Below, in pieces: positions 55,661-64,000 of a stretch of DNA of 64,000 nt (position 1 is the first letter of the stretch; the number at the start of each line of letters is the position of its first letter). The stretch comes from Saprospiraceae bacterium (GTDB taxonomy: Bacteria; Bacteroidota; Bacteroidia; Chitinophagales; Saprospiraceae). The stretch lies in assembly GCA_016712145.1 (NCBI GenBank), contig JADJRO010000001.1, forward strand, positions 2,728,501 to 2,792,500, read 5' to 3'. A program made the position numbers and the translations under genes. Under the pieces are notes generated by a model that had not been told where the DNA came from, did no database searches, and saw only the letters and a list, made by a program, of their open reading frames with translations.

Positions 55661-56710
55661 ATGCTGCGGTTTTTGTTATCCGTCAACATTGTCTGGTCTG
55701 TACTTTGCGTTATTTGCTATTTTATTGTAGGCCTGGATCCTGCACGATTCTGGTTGTTTTCAATCAGCAGTTTATTCATACCAGCACTGTTTTTAATTAA
55801 TATTTTATTTGTTCTATTTTGGGTAGTTTTTCAAATAAAAAATAGCTGGCTTCCCATACTTACTTTATTAATTGGATGGACTTGTTGGCAAAAGATGTTT
55901 GCTTTTGGTGAAGAATCTTCTAATAAAAAATGCAAACAAGAAGCCATTTCTGTAATGAGCTACAATGTATATGGATTAAAGCAATTGAAAGACACCTCCA
56001 GTTCAAAAATGCAAATCAAAAAAGCAAAATTTACTGCTTTTATTCGAGAACATGAACCCGATATTTTGTGTGTACAGGAGAATAATTTTTTCTCAGATGA
56101 TATTATAAACAAAACTGGATTGTATCCCTACTTTCATTACTTAATTCAACACGGTGCAGCAATTTACTCACGCTTTCCAATACTTGACAAAGGGCTGGTT
56201 GAATTTGGAACTAAAACCAACAGCTGTCTGTGGGTAGATTTATTAGTACAAGGTAGAAAGTTACGGGTGTACAGTGTGCATTTGCAAAGTAACCGGATTG
56301 CAAAAGAGCTGGAGCAAATTACCGATGATGAAGATGACAAAAACAGTGAAAAAATCAGTACGCTTCGGAAAATGTTTCGTAAATATAAAAACACTGCAAT
56401 TGTTCGTTCAAAGCAAGCTCGTATGTTGAAAGAACATGCGGCACAATCTCCTTATCCCTGTTTGATTGCGGGTGATTTTAACGACACTCCGTTTTCCTAT
56501 AGTTATAAACTCCTGGTCCAGGGACGCACAGACAGTTTTCTAAAATGTGGCAATGGACTTGGAACAACTTACATCGGGGCACTACCGGGTTTGCGAATAG
56601 ATTTTATAATAGGGGACACCGATAAGGTTCAGTTTTGTACCCATCGGGTTTTACACACGTCTTATTCTGATCACAATCCAATACTGGTAAAGAGTTTTAT
56701 CAAATGGTAG
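55661..56710 (+). CDS. Endonuclease/exonuclease/phosphatase family protein, membrane-anchored
   Basis: The 349-residue protein has three N-terminal hydrophobic segments (about 1-80) and then an EEP fold: ISVMSYNVYGLKQ near 96-108, PDILCVQENNFF with the metal Glu near 140, VYSVHLQSN near 207, IAGDFNDTPFSY near 268 and SYSDHNPILV at the end. The catalytic Asp, Asn and His are all present. It may cleave phosphodiesters in lipids, nucleic acid or small molecules outside the membrane. It starts 3 bp after the second rhomboid. Confidence 0.9.
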   Translation: MLRFLLSVNIVWSVLCVICYFIVGLDPARFWLFSISSLFIPALFLINILFVLFWVVFQIKNSWLPILTLLIGWTCWQKMFAFGEESSNKKCKQEAISVMSYNVYGLKQLKDTSSSKMQIKKAKFTAFIREHEPDILCVQENNFFSDDIINKTGLYPYFHYLIQHGAAIYSRFPILDKGLVEFGTKTNSCLWVDLLVQGRKLRVYSVHLQSNRIAKELEQITDDEDDKNSEKISTLRKMFRKYKNTAIVRSKQARMLKEHAAQSPYPCLIAGDFNDTPFSYSYKLLVQGRTDSFLKCGNGLGTTYIGALPGLRIDFIIGDTDKVQFCTHRVLHTSYSDHNPILVKSFIKW

Positions 56711-56767
56711 CAATGGGAATGGATTAAAAATAGGATTCCAATGACTATCCTGGAATGACATTCTTGT

Positions 56768-56795
56768 AAAAAAAAAAGGCCCTAAAAAGGGCCTT
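56768..56795 (-). terminator. Rho-independent terminator of ppiD
   Basis: On the minus strand AAGGCCCT pairs with AGGGCCTT around a short T loop, followed by a run of about ten T. The 8-bp stem is at 56776-56783 and 56788-56795. It lies 12 bp after the ppiD stop codon. Confidence 0.85.
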
Positions 56796-56806
56796 AATAT
56801 TATTAA

Positions 56807-58930
56807 CTAGAAAAATTTACTTCGATAATCTTTAACCGGATTCTTTTTTTGCAATGCTTTCATGAGATAACTCATGGCCACATTTTTAGCCGGATGTACA
56901 TAGAATGCACGGAATGGATCTAAATTTGGTTCAACGGGTGGAATTACTTTTTTATTTAATTTGCAAATGAAAACTCCCTTTTCTCCCATAATAGGTTGTG
57001 AAGTTTGTCCTTCGCTTAGTTTTGAGCAGTTTGATACAACTTTTGATTCTTCCCCAAGATTGGTGATGTAACCACTAAATGGAGAAATATCTTTTGCTGT
57101 ATCTATGGTATATACATAGCCGCCAAGACCCATCGTTAAATCAGCAATTTGTCCAACTTTTTCTTTAATTTTTTCAAATTTTTTGCGCTTTATGATATCA
57201 CCCTTTAATTGTTCCTTATAAGGTTCATAGGATGCGATTCCTTTAGCTTGGATTTGAGATAAGGCAACGATTAAATATTTGTTGATGTATTTTTTCTGTT
57301 CTTCCTGTAAGCTATAAACTTCTGTACTGACATCCCCGACCTTAGTATCTTTAGCATAAGCCCAGCGCACCATTTCTCTGGATGTATTGTTTGAGTTTTG
57401 ACCTAATTTAGGAATTTGATACGAGTTTAAAAATAAATTACCAGCCAACTCCATGGTATATTTTCCACCTTCTTTTATAGCCTTTTCTAAACTTTCAAGA
57501 TTCCGATTGGTTTGAATCAGGTTTTGTGCTTCATCATAAATGGAGTTGGTGATGGTTTCCCCAGGTAATATGGATTCTCCAATTACAGCAAGATGAATTG
57601 CATTTTTATTTGTAGTAAAACGCGTATCGGTAACTTGAATTAAATGGACTCCAAATTGTGTAAGAATGGTTTTGATTTCACCTTTATTTAAACTGTAAAA
57701 TATTGCATCATTATAAGGTTTAACCATTCTACCCAGTGCAACCATACCAAGATCTCCACCTTTAACGGCAGATCCCTGGTCTTGACTGAATTTCATAGCC
57801 AAAGAATCAAAACGTGCTTTTCCGGTTTTAACTAAATTCCCCAGACTGTCTAATAAACGAACAGCAGAAACATATTGCTCCCGGGTTTTAACCTGAATTA
57901 ATATATGACTTGACTTTACAGAATCTGGAATTACTTTTTTATCCAACACTTTTGCAATCCGGTATTCACCATTATCTATATAAGGACCATAAACAGAACC
58001 ATTTGGAAATTTGTAAATCGTATCTCTTAATGCGGGACTTAATTCAGCTTGTGTTAAATAAGCATCATTCCAGGTTCCTAAATTGCTTACCACAAAGCTT
58101 GAATCATTCGTACTGGTTTTAAATCCTTCTATTTTTGATTCAACGGCAGTTTTAGCAAGACTGGAATCTTCAGCAGTTGGAATTATATCTAATACCACGT
58201 ATTTTAAAGAACGAGTTTCTTCATCTGTTTTAAGGATGGATTTTTTAGTATTGACTTCTTCTAAATAATCTGATTCCTCAATTTTTATCTCTTCATCTGG
58301 AATCGCCTGATAAGGGATAATTGCATAATTAAAATCCAAGCGGAAATTACTTTCAAATTGATTCCGTTCGATGGCAAAATTAGGCATGAACAAAGATTTG
58401 GAAACGAGGGCCCCCAATTTATTATACATACGGTCTTTAATGACTTCTTTTTCCTGAACCAGCCAGAAATCGCGGAGACGGGGATCCAAATTTTCATCTT
58501 CGATTCCTTGTTTGAAGGTATTTAATTGCTCACGGTTTATTTGACCTGTGTTGGGATCTTTAAAATTTCTTTGAATTACTGGGGACAAGTTATACCCAAA
58601 TTCAAGTTCTTTAATTTCCGCAGGACTGACTCCAATTCCATTGTAACCAGCCTCTTTATCTAAAATGGCCTTTTCAACAAATTGGTTCCACATATAATCT
58701 TTTCGACCAAAGTAGTCAACTTCAGAGTTGGCATACAACACCCGCTCGGTGTTTTGAAACTCAGCCCAACTTAAAGTTTGTCCGGCAACCTTGCCAACGG
58801 TATCCGGATTATTAAAAAGGCTTGCGGATCCCCCGGAGGACATATCCATAACAATAAATCCGACCAAAGCGAGCGCCATCAGGACAGTTACGACCCAAAG
58901 TCTTTTGCGGATACTGGTAATCATTCCCAT
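56807..58930 (-). CDS. Peptidyl-prolyl isomerase PpiD-like periplasmic chaperone
   Basis: The 707-residue protein has one N-terminal membrane anchor (LWVVTVLMALALVGFIVMDM). The SurA/PpiD N-terminal chaperone region follows (about 45-230, VGKVAGQTLSWAEFQN and VSPAEIKELEFGY). A parvulin domain sits near 340-430 (SSHILIQVKTREQYV, GGDLGMVALGRMVKPYNDAI, FGVHLIQVTD), followed by a long C-terminal part. It is the usual plan of Bacteroidetes PpiD, which helps fold outer-membrane and exported proteins. A clear terminator follows the stop codon. Confidence 0.93.
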   Translation of the reverse strand: MGMITSIRKRLWVVTVLMALALVGFIVMDMSSGGSASLFNNPDTVGKVAGQTLSWAEFQNTERVLYANSEVDYFGRKDYMWNQFVEKAILDKEAGYNGIGVSPAEIKELEFGYNLSPVIQRNFKDPNTGQINREQLNTFKQGIEDENLDPRLRDFWLVQEKEVIKDRMYNKLGALVSKSLFMPNFAIERNQFESNFRLDFNYAIIPYQAIPDEEIKIEESDYLEEVNTKKSILKTDEETRSLKYVVLDIIPTAEDSSLAKTAVESKIEGFKTSTNDSSFVVSNLGTWNDAYLTQAELSPALRDTIYKFPNGSVYGPYIDNGEYRIAKVLDKKVIPDSVKSSHILIQVKTREQYVSAVRLLDSLGNLVKTGKARFDSLAMKFSQDQGSAVKGGDLGMVALGRMVKPYNDAIFYSLNKGEIKTILTQFGVHLIQVTDTRFTTNKNAIHLAVIGESILPGETITNSIYDEAQNLIQTNRNLESLEKAIKEGGKYTMELAGNLFLNSYQIPKLGQNSNNTSREMVRWAYAKDTKVGDVSTEVYSLQEEQKKYINKYLIVALSQIQAKGIASYEPYKEQLKGDIIKRKKFEKIKEKVGQIADLTMGLGGYVYTIDTAKDISPFSGYITNLGEESKVVSNCSKLSEGQTSQPIMGEKGVFICKLNKKVIPPVEPNLDPFRAFYVHPAKNVAMSYLMKALQKKNPVKDYRSKFF

Positions 58931-59324
58931 AATCTATAGTTAACTTATTTAATATCAAATAGTTATAAATAAAAAACAGCCCAACAAGGGCTATTCAAAA
59001 GGATTGCAAAGGTAATAGGATTCCGTTTTATTTTCAATCTTAAGGGCTGAAAATTAGAACTTTAGTTTAAATAGGTCGAATTGGTAAATTTCAGAATAGG
59101 AAGTCTTGGCTGTAAAACTCAATAAAAAGGCCTTTATGCGTTTTCAATAATGAAATAAGCGCATTCAATAAATTAGCGAATAATAAGCGCATAAAGTTGG
59201 TGATAATTTCACCAGGATGTTTTTGCTTTGAGCTACTATTTGAGAACAACCCATGCATGGCTATTCAAATCGCAGGCGTCCAACTGCGTGAGTAAGGATT
59301 ATTTCTAATACCTAAATACTAACT
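58931..59324. other. Intergenic region upstream of ppiD and the lipoprotein pair
   Basis: It is AT-rich with no supported gene. Short direct repeats AATAAGCGCAT occur near 59150-59200 together with GCGCATTCAATAAATTAGCG. It should contain the divergent promoters of ppiD and the first lipoprotein gene. I cannot assign them. Confidence 0.5.
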
Positions 59325-59918
59325 ATGAAACAACACCTATTTTTATTAGCGGTATGCAGCGGCATTTTATGGAGTGCTTGTCAAAATGAAACCGAAGAAC
59401 ACATTTCAACGAGTTCTGCACTGAGTGCAGCAGCAGTACCTTACAGATTGCTTGGAGGCAATACCTATTTGGTTTTATTAAAAGAATCTGGAATGGCACA
59501 GGATCTTATTTATGTATTTCGGAATCACGAAAACAATTCAATCAATCAAACGATACATGCAGTTGCTGTAACTGAATTCCAGGATGGATTGGATGTTTTA
59601 AAATCTGACGGTTCCCATTTAATATTATCCACACGTGCAGATATCCCTGCGAATTATCATGGCTATAGTTTAGCTACATTGAGTGGATCTGTAAATCAGG
59701 AGCGATTTTATCGGAATGGTTTACCAAATTCAAACCCTGATGTTGATGCCGTTAAATGCGGTTGCAAAACCTTACCACAAAAAGAAACCTGCGATTCAGG
59801 CGGTATGGGCGCAACAGATTGTTCGGTCGAAGTTTCCGGAACCGTCGCAGGATCCGGTGTGACAGAGCGTTGCAGTGTAAAATGCGGAGAAGGGACCTAC
59901 GCTTGTTGTAAAAAATAA
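59325..59918 (+). CDS. Cys-rich lipoprotein of unknown function, paralogue 1
   Basis: The 197-residue protein has a lipoprotein signal (LFLLAVCSGILWSAC). The middle part is about 110 residues with HGYSLATLSGSVNQERFYRN. The C-terminal 50 residues hold nine Cys in the order CGC, C.SGG.G..DCSV, CSVKC and ACC. The next gene encodes a paralogue with the same plan (GHSLVTVSDAANQFAFYSNG, then CTC, C.NGGIGSSNCSV, CSVNC, SCC). I do not recognise the family. The Cys could form disulfides or bind metal. Confidence 0.75.
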   Translation: MKQHLFLLAVCSGILWSACQNETEEHISTSSALSAAAVPYRLLGGNTYLVLLKESGMAQDLIYVFRNHENNSINQTIHAVAVTEFQDGLDVLKSDGSHLILSTRADIPANYHGYSLATLSGSVNQERFYRNGLPNSNPDVDAVKCGCKTLPQKETCDSGGMGATDCSVEVSGTVAGSGVTERCSVKCGEGTYACCKK

Positions 59919-60067
59919 TTTTAATAGGACCTTCTAACAAACTGACAATTTATTGTAGAATTTTTTATAGCAATTCTGATATTCATTTAGTGAGTGTTCA
60001 GGTATAAATTATTTAAAATTTTCTTCAATGGTTTTAGAGATCCTTTCATCTATTAAATGGTATCATC

Positions 60068-60655
60068 ATGAGAGTAATTTTATTTCTTTTTTGTTTTGTA
60101 GGGATGTTTTTAATGGCATCCTGTGACAAATCTAATAATTCATTGACATTAAAAACATCGGAACGTGCGAGTGCTTTGCTTTATGCTTTGATTGAAAAGT
60201 CGGACCATGTTTTGTTGGTTCCGGGTTTTTATCAGGCAGATAATAAGGTATATATGCTTCGGGGAACTTTTGTTGATCGTGGAATGCAATCGATTTCTGT
60301 AAAAAGTGTGAGTGATTTTGGGGATCGGCTGGTTGTGAATTTGATAAACGGGACATCTAAATCGTTTAGCTTACATGCAGGAGCTGATTTTGTTGGTCAT
60401 AGCCTTGTAACCGTTTCGGATGCAGCTAATCAGTTTGCGTTCTATTCTAATGGCTTGCCAAAGGCAGATCCGGATGTTTCATGGATAAGTTGCACCTGTG
60501 TGCAGCAGGGAATTCCGGCAGAATGTGCGAATGGAGGGATTGGATCTTCCAATTGTTCGGTCGATTCAAGATATCAGGTTGTTGGCGGGAATCAAATTGG
60601 TTCTAAATGTTCAGTGAACTGTGCTTCGGGATATTATTCTTGTTGTAATAAGTAA
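60068..60655 (+). CDS. Cys-rich lipoprotein of unknown function, paralogue 2
   Basis: The 195-residue protein begins with a lipoprotein signal (FLFCFVGMFLMASC) and ends with the same Cys-rich module as its neighbour (VNCASGYYSCCNK). Alignment by eye shows the best conservation in GLP.ADPDV, the CxC and the final CC. The two genes are in tandem 149 bp apart and probably arose by duplication. A strong terminator follows this gene. Confidence 0.75.
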   Translation: MRVILFLFCFVGMFLMASCDKSNNSLTLKTSERASALLYALIEKSDHVLLVPGFYQADNKVYMLRGTFVDRGMQSISVKSVSDFGDRLVVNLINGTSKSFSLHAGADFVGHSLVTVSDAANQFAFYSNGLPKADPDVSWISCTCVQQGIPAECANGGIGSSNCSVDSRYQVVGGNQIGSKCSVNCASGYYSCCNK

Positions 60656-60671
60656 GCCCTTGTAACAGACC

Positions 60672-60702
60672 ATCCCCGAACGCCGGGGATGGCTGTTTTT
60701 TT
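60672..60702 (+). terminator. Rho-independent terminator after the lipoprotein pair
   Basis: CCATCCCCG pairs perfectly with CGGGGATGG around a short loop and is followed by CTGTTTTTTT. It lies about 12 bp after the stop codon. The remaining gap to 61069 is AT-rich with no supported feature. Confidence 0.9.
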
Positions 60703-61069
60703 ATGGAAACTTCTTGATACACGGAATACTTGGGAATTTCTTCAAATGTAGTTGTTGATTTTTTTATAAAATTTATTAAACATCCTATGTGTTGTTTAAT
60801 TGCTACGTTTTATAAAATCGCAATCATTGGAATGGTGTTTTAATAACTTTCTTACTATTTAAAGTTATCAACTCATTCTTTACATTAAAAAATTAATTTG
60901 TTAGAAACTTATTTATATCAGTAAAATTTAAATAAGATAAAGTCTTATAAAAGTTATATTGGAGATTCATTTAATTAATATTAAATTCTAAACGAACCGT
61001 GTTGAATTAATTAATTATTCCATTTGGATCGAGGAATTAAAATTAATTTATTAGTTAAAGATTGGTAAG

Positions 61070-61655
61070 TTAAATGCTTTCAGTCACAATCTTTTTTGAA
61101 TTAAAAAGATTCATTGTATTGCTTAAGCCGGCAAAGCAAAAACTTAATGCAGCATCTCCAGACAATTTTATTATTTCAGGAAGAAAATTTAATTCCTTTT
61201 CGTTCCATTTCCCCAATACGTAATCGACCTGTTTGCCTTTTTGAGAATTGATTGCCAATTCCAATTCGAAGTCGTGGATATTTATTAGTTGCTAATTTTT
61301 CCTGGATATCTTTTAATCCGTTATGACCGCCATCAGTACCTTCTGGTCTAATCCGAATGCTGCCAAAATCTAAATTCAAATCATCCAATATGACAAAGCA
61401 ATTTTGGAGCTCTATTTTTTCTTTTTCCATCCAAAACTTTAAGGCTTTGCCACTTAAGTTCATGTATGTACTTGGTTTAATTAAAATTAATTTTTTTCCT
61501 TTATAAGAAGCTTCGGCAACATGTGCAAGACTGGAAACTTTAAACGTAGCTCCTAATTTAGAGGCTATATAATCCAAAACCTCAAATCCAACATTATGTC
61601 TGGTTCCAAAATAGTCTGAATCCATGTTTCCTAAACCTGCAATTAAAAACTTCAT
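61070..61655 (-). CDS. pth: Aminoacyl-tRNA hydrolase (peptidyl-tRNA hydrolase), frame broken by one base
   Basis: The protein starts at MKFLIAGLGNMDSDY, with the catalytic His in TRHNVGFEVLDY near 20, PSTYMNLSGKAL and DDLNLDFGSIRIRPEGTDGG. After GIGNQFSK the frame runs into a nonsense tail, while the next frame continues exactly as the family does: GKQVDYVLGKWNEKEL and a Phe-rich end. The join is in a run of five A on the coding strand (plus-strand T at 61238-61242), so one extra base breaks the gene. Pth is essential in bacteria and recycles peptidyl-tRNA, so a sequence error is the likeliest cause. Intact length would be about 195 residues. Confidence 0.9.
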
Positions 61656-61898
61656 ATGGACTTTCTTCCTGGTTTGGTTTGTATTTCTTAAAATTGAATT
61701 GGAAATTTCGATCAAAATTAAGCGCTTCTGCTTAAGTTGCCAAATTGATTTAGCCTGGTATACGAACTTAGGTATTAAAAAAATTGAATAACTTCTATTT
61801 ATAAATTCTTAAAACTGTCCAATCAGATGTAGAATTGCCATTTAATTCGGATGAATCAAAACGCAATGATTTTTAATGCGTAGCATTTTATTTAAATA

Positions 61899-62975
61899 TT
61901 GGTTCTAATTTATAGGATTCCATCTAGAAACGAGCAACTTTGCAAGATAATTCGCAATTTGAAAATTAAGGAGTTTAAATTATTTATAAAAACATTCCGT
62001 CTGCAAAGACTTTGGAATGCAGGCAAGGTATTCATTTCATATTATCTCTCTAATTTTATTAAAAGGCCTATTCACTGGGGACTTCCAATTGCAATCGCTG
62101 TTGAACCGACAACAGCTTGTAATTTGCGGTGTCCACAGTGTCCCTCTGGATTGCGGAGTTTCAATCGACCAACCGGAAATCTTAAAATTCAGGAATTTAA
62201 AAAATGGCTTGAACCAATAAAGAATAAAGTTTGGGCAGTCACTTTCTATTTTCAGGGGGAGCCCTTTATACACCCGGATGTTGAAGAAGGAATTTCCATT
62301 GCACATAAATTTGGTTTGTACACCATGAGTTCTACCAATGGGCATTTTCTGGATAAACAGCGGGCAGAACGAATCATTCAATCCGGTTTAGACCGACTGA
62401 TCATTTCTTTGGATGGCACCACCCAGGATATCTATGAAATTTATAGAAAGGAAGGCAATTTAGATAAGGTAACAGCTGGAATTCAAAACCTCGTAACCAT
62501 GAAACGACAATTGAATTCAGCGACTCCGTATGTTATCATACAGTTTATCGTTATGAAATCAAATGAACATCAGATTTCGGATTTAAAAAAACTTGCAGCT
62601 TCACTGGGGGTAGATGAACTTAAATTAAAAACGGCCCAAATTTATGATTTTGAAAATGGTTCGGATTTTATTCCAGAATCACAAGTTTATTCCCGTTACC
62701 AGAAAAATGAAACAGGCCAATTTCAAATTAAAAATAAATTGAAAAACGGGTGTTGGAAACTTTGGCATGCCCCTGTAATTACCTGGGATGGGCAAGTCGT
62801 ACCCTGTTGTTTTGATAAAGATGCCAGTCACCCATTGGGAAGTTTGAAAGATGATAATTTTCAAACAATTTGGAATGGGGGCGCTTACAAGAATTTCAGA
62901 AAGCAAATTTGGTCCTCCAGAAAATCCGTAGACATTTGTAAGAATTGTACGGAAGGTACACGCGTTTGGATTTGA
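61899..62975 (+). CDS. Radical SAM/SPASM domain protein
   Basis: The protein has the radical SAM cluster motif CNLRCPQC near residues 73-80, FYFQGEPFIHPD, LIISLDGTTQDIYEIYR near 167-183 and a C-terminal SPASM region (NGCWKLWHAPVITWDGQVVP, then CCFDKD and ICKNCTEG). It therefore holds at least one extra iron-sulfur cluster. Many relatives modify peptides or sugars and others are uncharacterised. The frame opens with TTG at 61899, and a later TTG at 61959 would give a start closer to that of relatives. No peptide substrate gene is visible beside it. Confidence 0.88.
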   Translation: MVLIYRIPSRNEQLCKIIRNLKIKEFKLFIKTFRLQRLWNAGKVFISYYLSNFIKRPIHWGLPIAIAVEPTTACNLRCPQCPSGLRSFNRPTGNLKIQEFKKWLEPIKNKVWAVTFYFQGEPFIHPDVEEGISIAHKFGLYTMSSTNGHFLDKQRAERIIQSGLDRLIISLDGTTQDIYEIYRKEGNLDKVTAGIQNLVTMKRQLNSATPYVIIQFIVMKSNEHQISDLKKLAASLGVDELKLKTAQIYDFENGSDFIPESQVYSRYQKNETGQFQIKNKLKNGCWKLWHAPVITWDGQVVPCCFDKDASHPLGSLKDDNFQTIWNGGAYKNFRKQIWSSRKSVDICKNCTEGTRVWI

Positions 62976-63290
62976 TTAACAGACTGTAAATGAAAGAATT
63001 GGCTCATTCTCAGGACTTATTTTAGCATTGATTAAGTCTAAAGACTATATATAAACACCAAGAAATCATAATTATATACATATAAAAAAATTAATTCTTT
63101 GATTATTAATCAATTAGAGCCAGTTTTAATTGGTTTATCATTAATTTCTTACGATCTTTGTTAGCTGCTTTTAATACAGGCAGCTACATATTTCAATATT
63201 TCAAATACCGGAATTTTATTTGCTTTTACTTAATTGAATTGAGTGAAAACAATATAAATAATTACGGATGGGCTGAAAAACAGGATATTT
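62976..63290. other. Intergenic region with a small hairpin
   Basis: I see no gene. TAGCTGC at 63162-63168 and GCAGCTA at 63180-63186 could pair around an 11-base loop and may be a weak terminator of the radical SAM gene. The rest is AT-rich. Confidence 0.45.
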
Positions 63291-64000
63291 ATGATGCATG
63301 GCACGTTTTACAAAGTGATCATACAGGGAAAGTTTGAATTTGGTACTGAACGTTCATTTCAAAAGGTTTATCAACTTTTTAATCAACGCTCAGAGACACT
63401 TTATAAGAAAGAAATTCTCTTTAAAACCCCTGAAACAATCTTTTTCCCGGAAGACAAATCCTTAAATATTGGTCGGTTTATCGGCAATTCATCAGAAAAG
63501 GTTTGGAAAAACACAATCAGTTTAATTGAATATTGTGCTCAATTTTCACTTTCCGGCAGCATCAATGCCTGGATGACGGATAATGGTAAAATTTTGCATT
63601 ACTGTCATTTTGAACCATTAGGGGATAAAACCTCTGTGATGCTTTATCAAGAAGGTAAGAAAATGGCTGAACAAATTGGAAAAGAGCAAGAAGCCATTCA
63701 ATTATTAACAGAAGCAATTGAAAAACACGACCGGCATTCACAAGCTTATGAAAAAAGAGCTTACATCAATTTTCATCTTAAAAATTATGATGATGCCATT
63801 TATGATTTCAAAAAGAGCATCAAGTATGATTTTATGAATGCATCCTCGCATTACGGTCTTGCGCGGAGTCTGATGATAAAAAATGATTTGGAAGGAGCCA
63901 TTTCTGCATTGGAAGAAGCTACCAAGCAATCAATCGCACTGCAACCGCTTTATTGGGCATCGCGTCGCGTAAAGGGGAATTGTCATCTCGAATTGAATCA
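63291..64000 (+). CDS. TPR repeat protein, 3' end cut by window
   Basis: From ATG ATG at 63291-63296 the frame is open to the end of the window (236 codons). The N-terminal 130 residues (MMHGTFYKVIIQGKFEFGTE, then WKNTISLIEYCAQFSLSGSI) are of unknown fold with HYCHFEPLGDKTSVMLYQEG. From about residue 125 TPR units follow (AIQLLTEAIEKHDRHSQAYE, YDDAIYDFKKSIKYDF, LEGAISALEEATKQS). No signal peptide is evident. Because it is incomplete, total length and function are unknown. Confidence 0.75.
   Translation, partial: MMHGTFYKVIIQGKFEFGTERSFQKVYQLFNQRSETLYKKEILFKTPETIFFPEDKSLNIGRFIGNSSEKVWKNTISLIEYCAQFSLSGSINAWMTDNGKILHYCHFEPLGDKTSVMLYQEGKKMAEQIGKEQEAIQLLTEAIEKHDRHSQAYEKRAYINFHLKNYDDAIYDFKKSIKYDFMNASSHYGLARSLMIKNDLEGAISALEEATKQSIALQPLYWASRRVKGNCHLELN

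Overview
The window is AT-rich chromosomal DNA from a Bacteroidetes bacterium, most likely of the Saprospiria or a neighbouring class. Several large exported proteins end in the C-terminal sorting domain of the type IX secretion system (a YPNP-type strand followed by a short beta domain). A flavobacterial -7 promoter box (TAnnTTTG) can be found upstream of some genes. The gene content also fits: a kynurenine branch, a Bacteroidetes-type PpiD, paired rhomboids and a sigma/anti-sigma operon. No rRNA, CRISPR or intact transposase was seen.

Layout. 1-5.4 kb: the 3' part of a caspase-like/TPR gene, an exported Asp-box protein, a GNAT acetyltransferase, MtgA and a small membrane protein. 5.4-6.1 kb: dense short repeats. 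6.1-12 kb: xerD, then kynU-kmo, then a flavin reductase and a GHMP kinase on the other strand. 12-21.4 kb: a thioredoxin-like protein with an internal amber codon, a 740-residue exported protein, a helical cytosolic protein, a frameshifted membrane protein, a peptide-type binding lipoprotein and a TIGR01777 epimerase. 21.7-25.1 kb: a 73-unit octamer array, then a sigma factor/anti-sigma/beta-barrel operon. 25-34 kb: queG, an 84-bp tandem array, a dockerin-like exported protein, SDR, nitroreductase, WD40, dcd, a TPMT-like methyltransferase and a CoA-transferase. 34-38.9 kb: a second Asp-box protein and an SGNH/MBOAT O-acetylation pair. 38.9-45.9 kb: a degraded island bounded by a 24-bp direct repeat of the 3' end of a tRNA gene (anticodon CAT). 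It carries ArdC and RadC-type remnants and large exported proteins. 46.4-54 kb: HAD phosphatase, recX, nadB and a two-gene exported beta-propeller/beta-helix unit. 54-64 kb: two rhomboids plus an EEP-family enzyme, ppiD, two Cys-rich lipoproteins, pth, a radical SAM/SPASM protein and a TPR gene that runs off the end.

Three observations stand out. First, many intergenic repeats are phased at exactly 8 bp (CAATNNTG-like units) or 7 bp. They repeatedly sit just after a stop codon, in the sense direction of that gene. Second, the beta-helix exported protein near 53.9 kb has its signal peptide separated from its only ATG by an array of 8-bp units. Loss of one unit restores the frame, so it looks like a phase-variable gene in the OFF state. 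Third, several genes, including the essential pth, carry single-base homopolymer indels or in-frame amber codons. At least some of these are probably assembly errors, and that should temper any pseudogene claim here.
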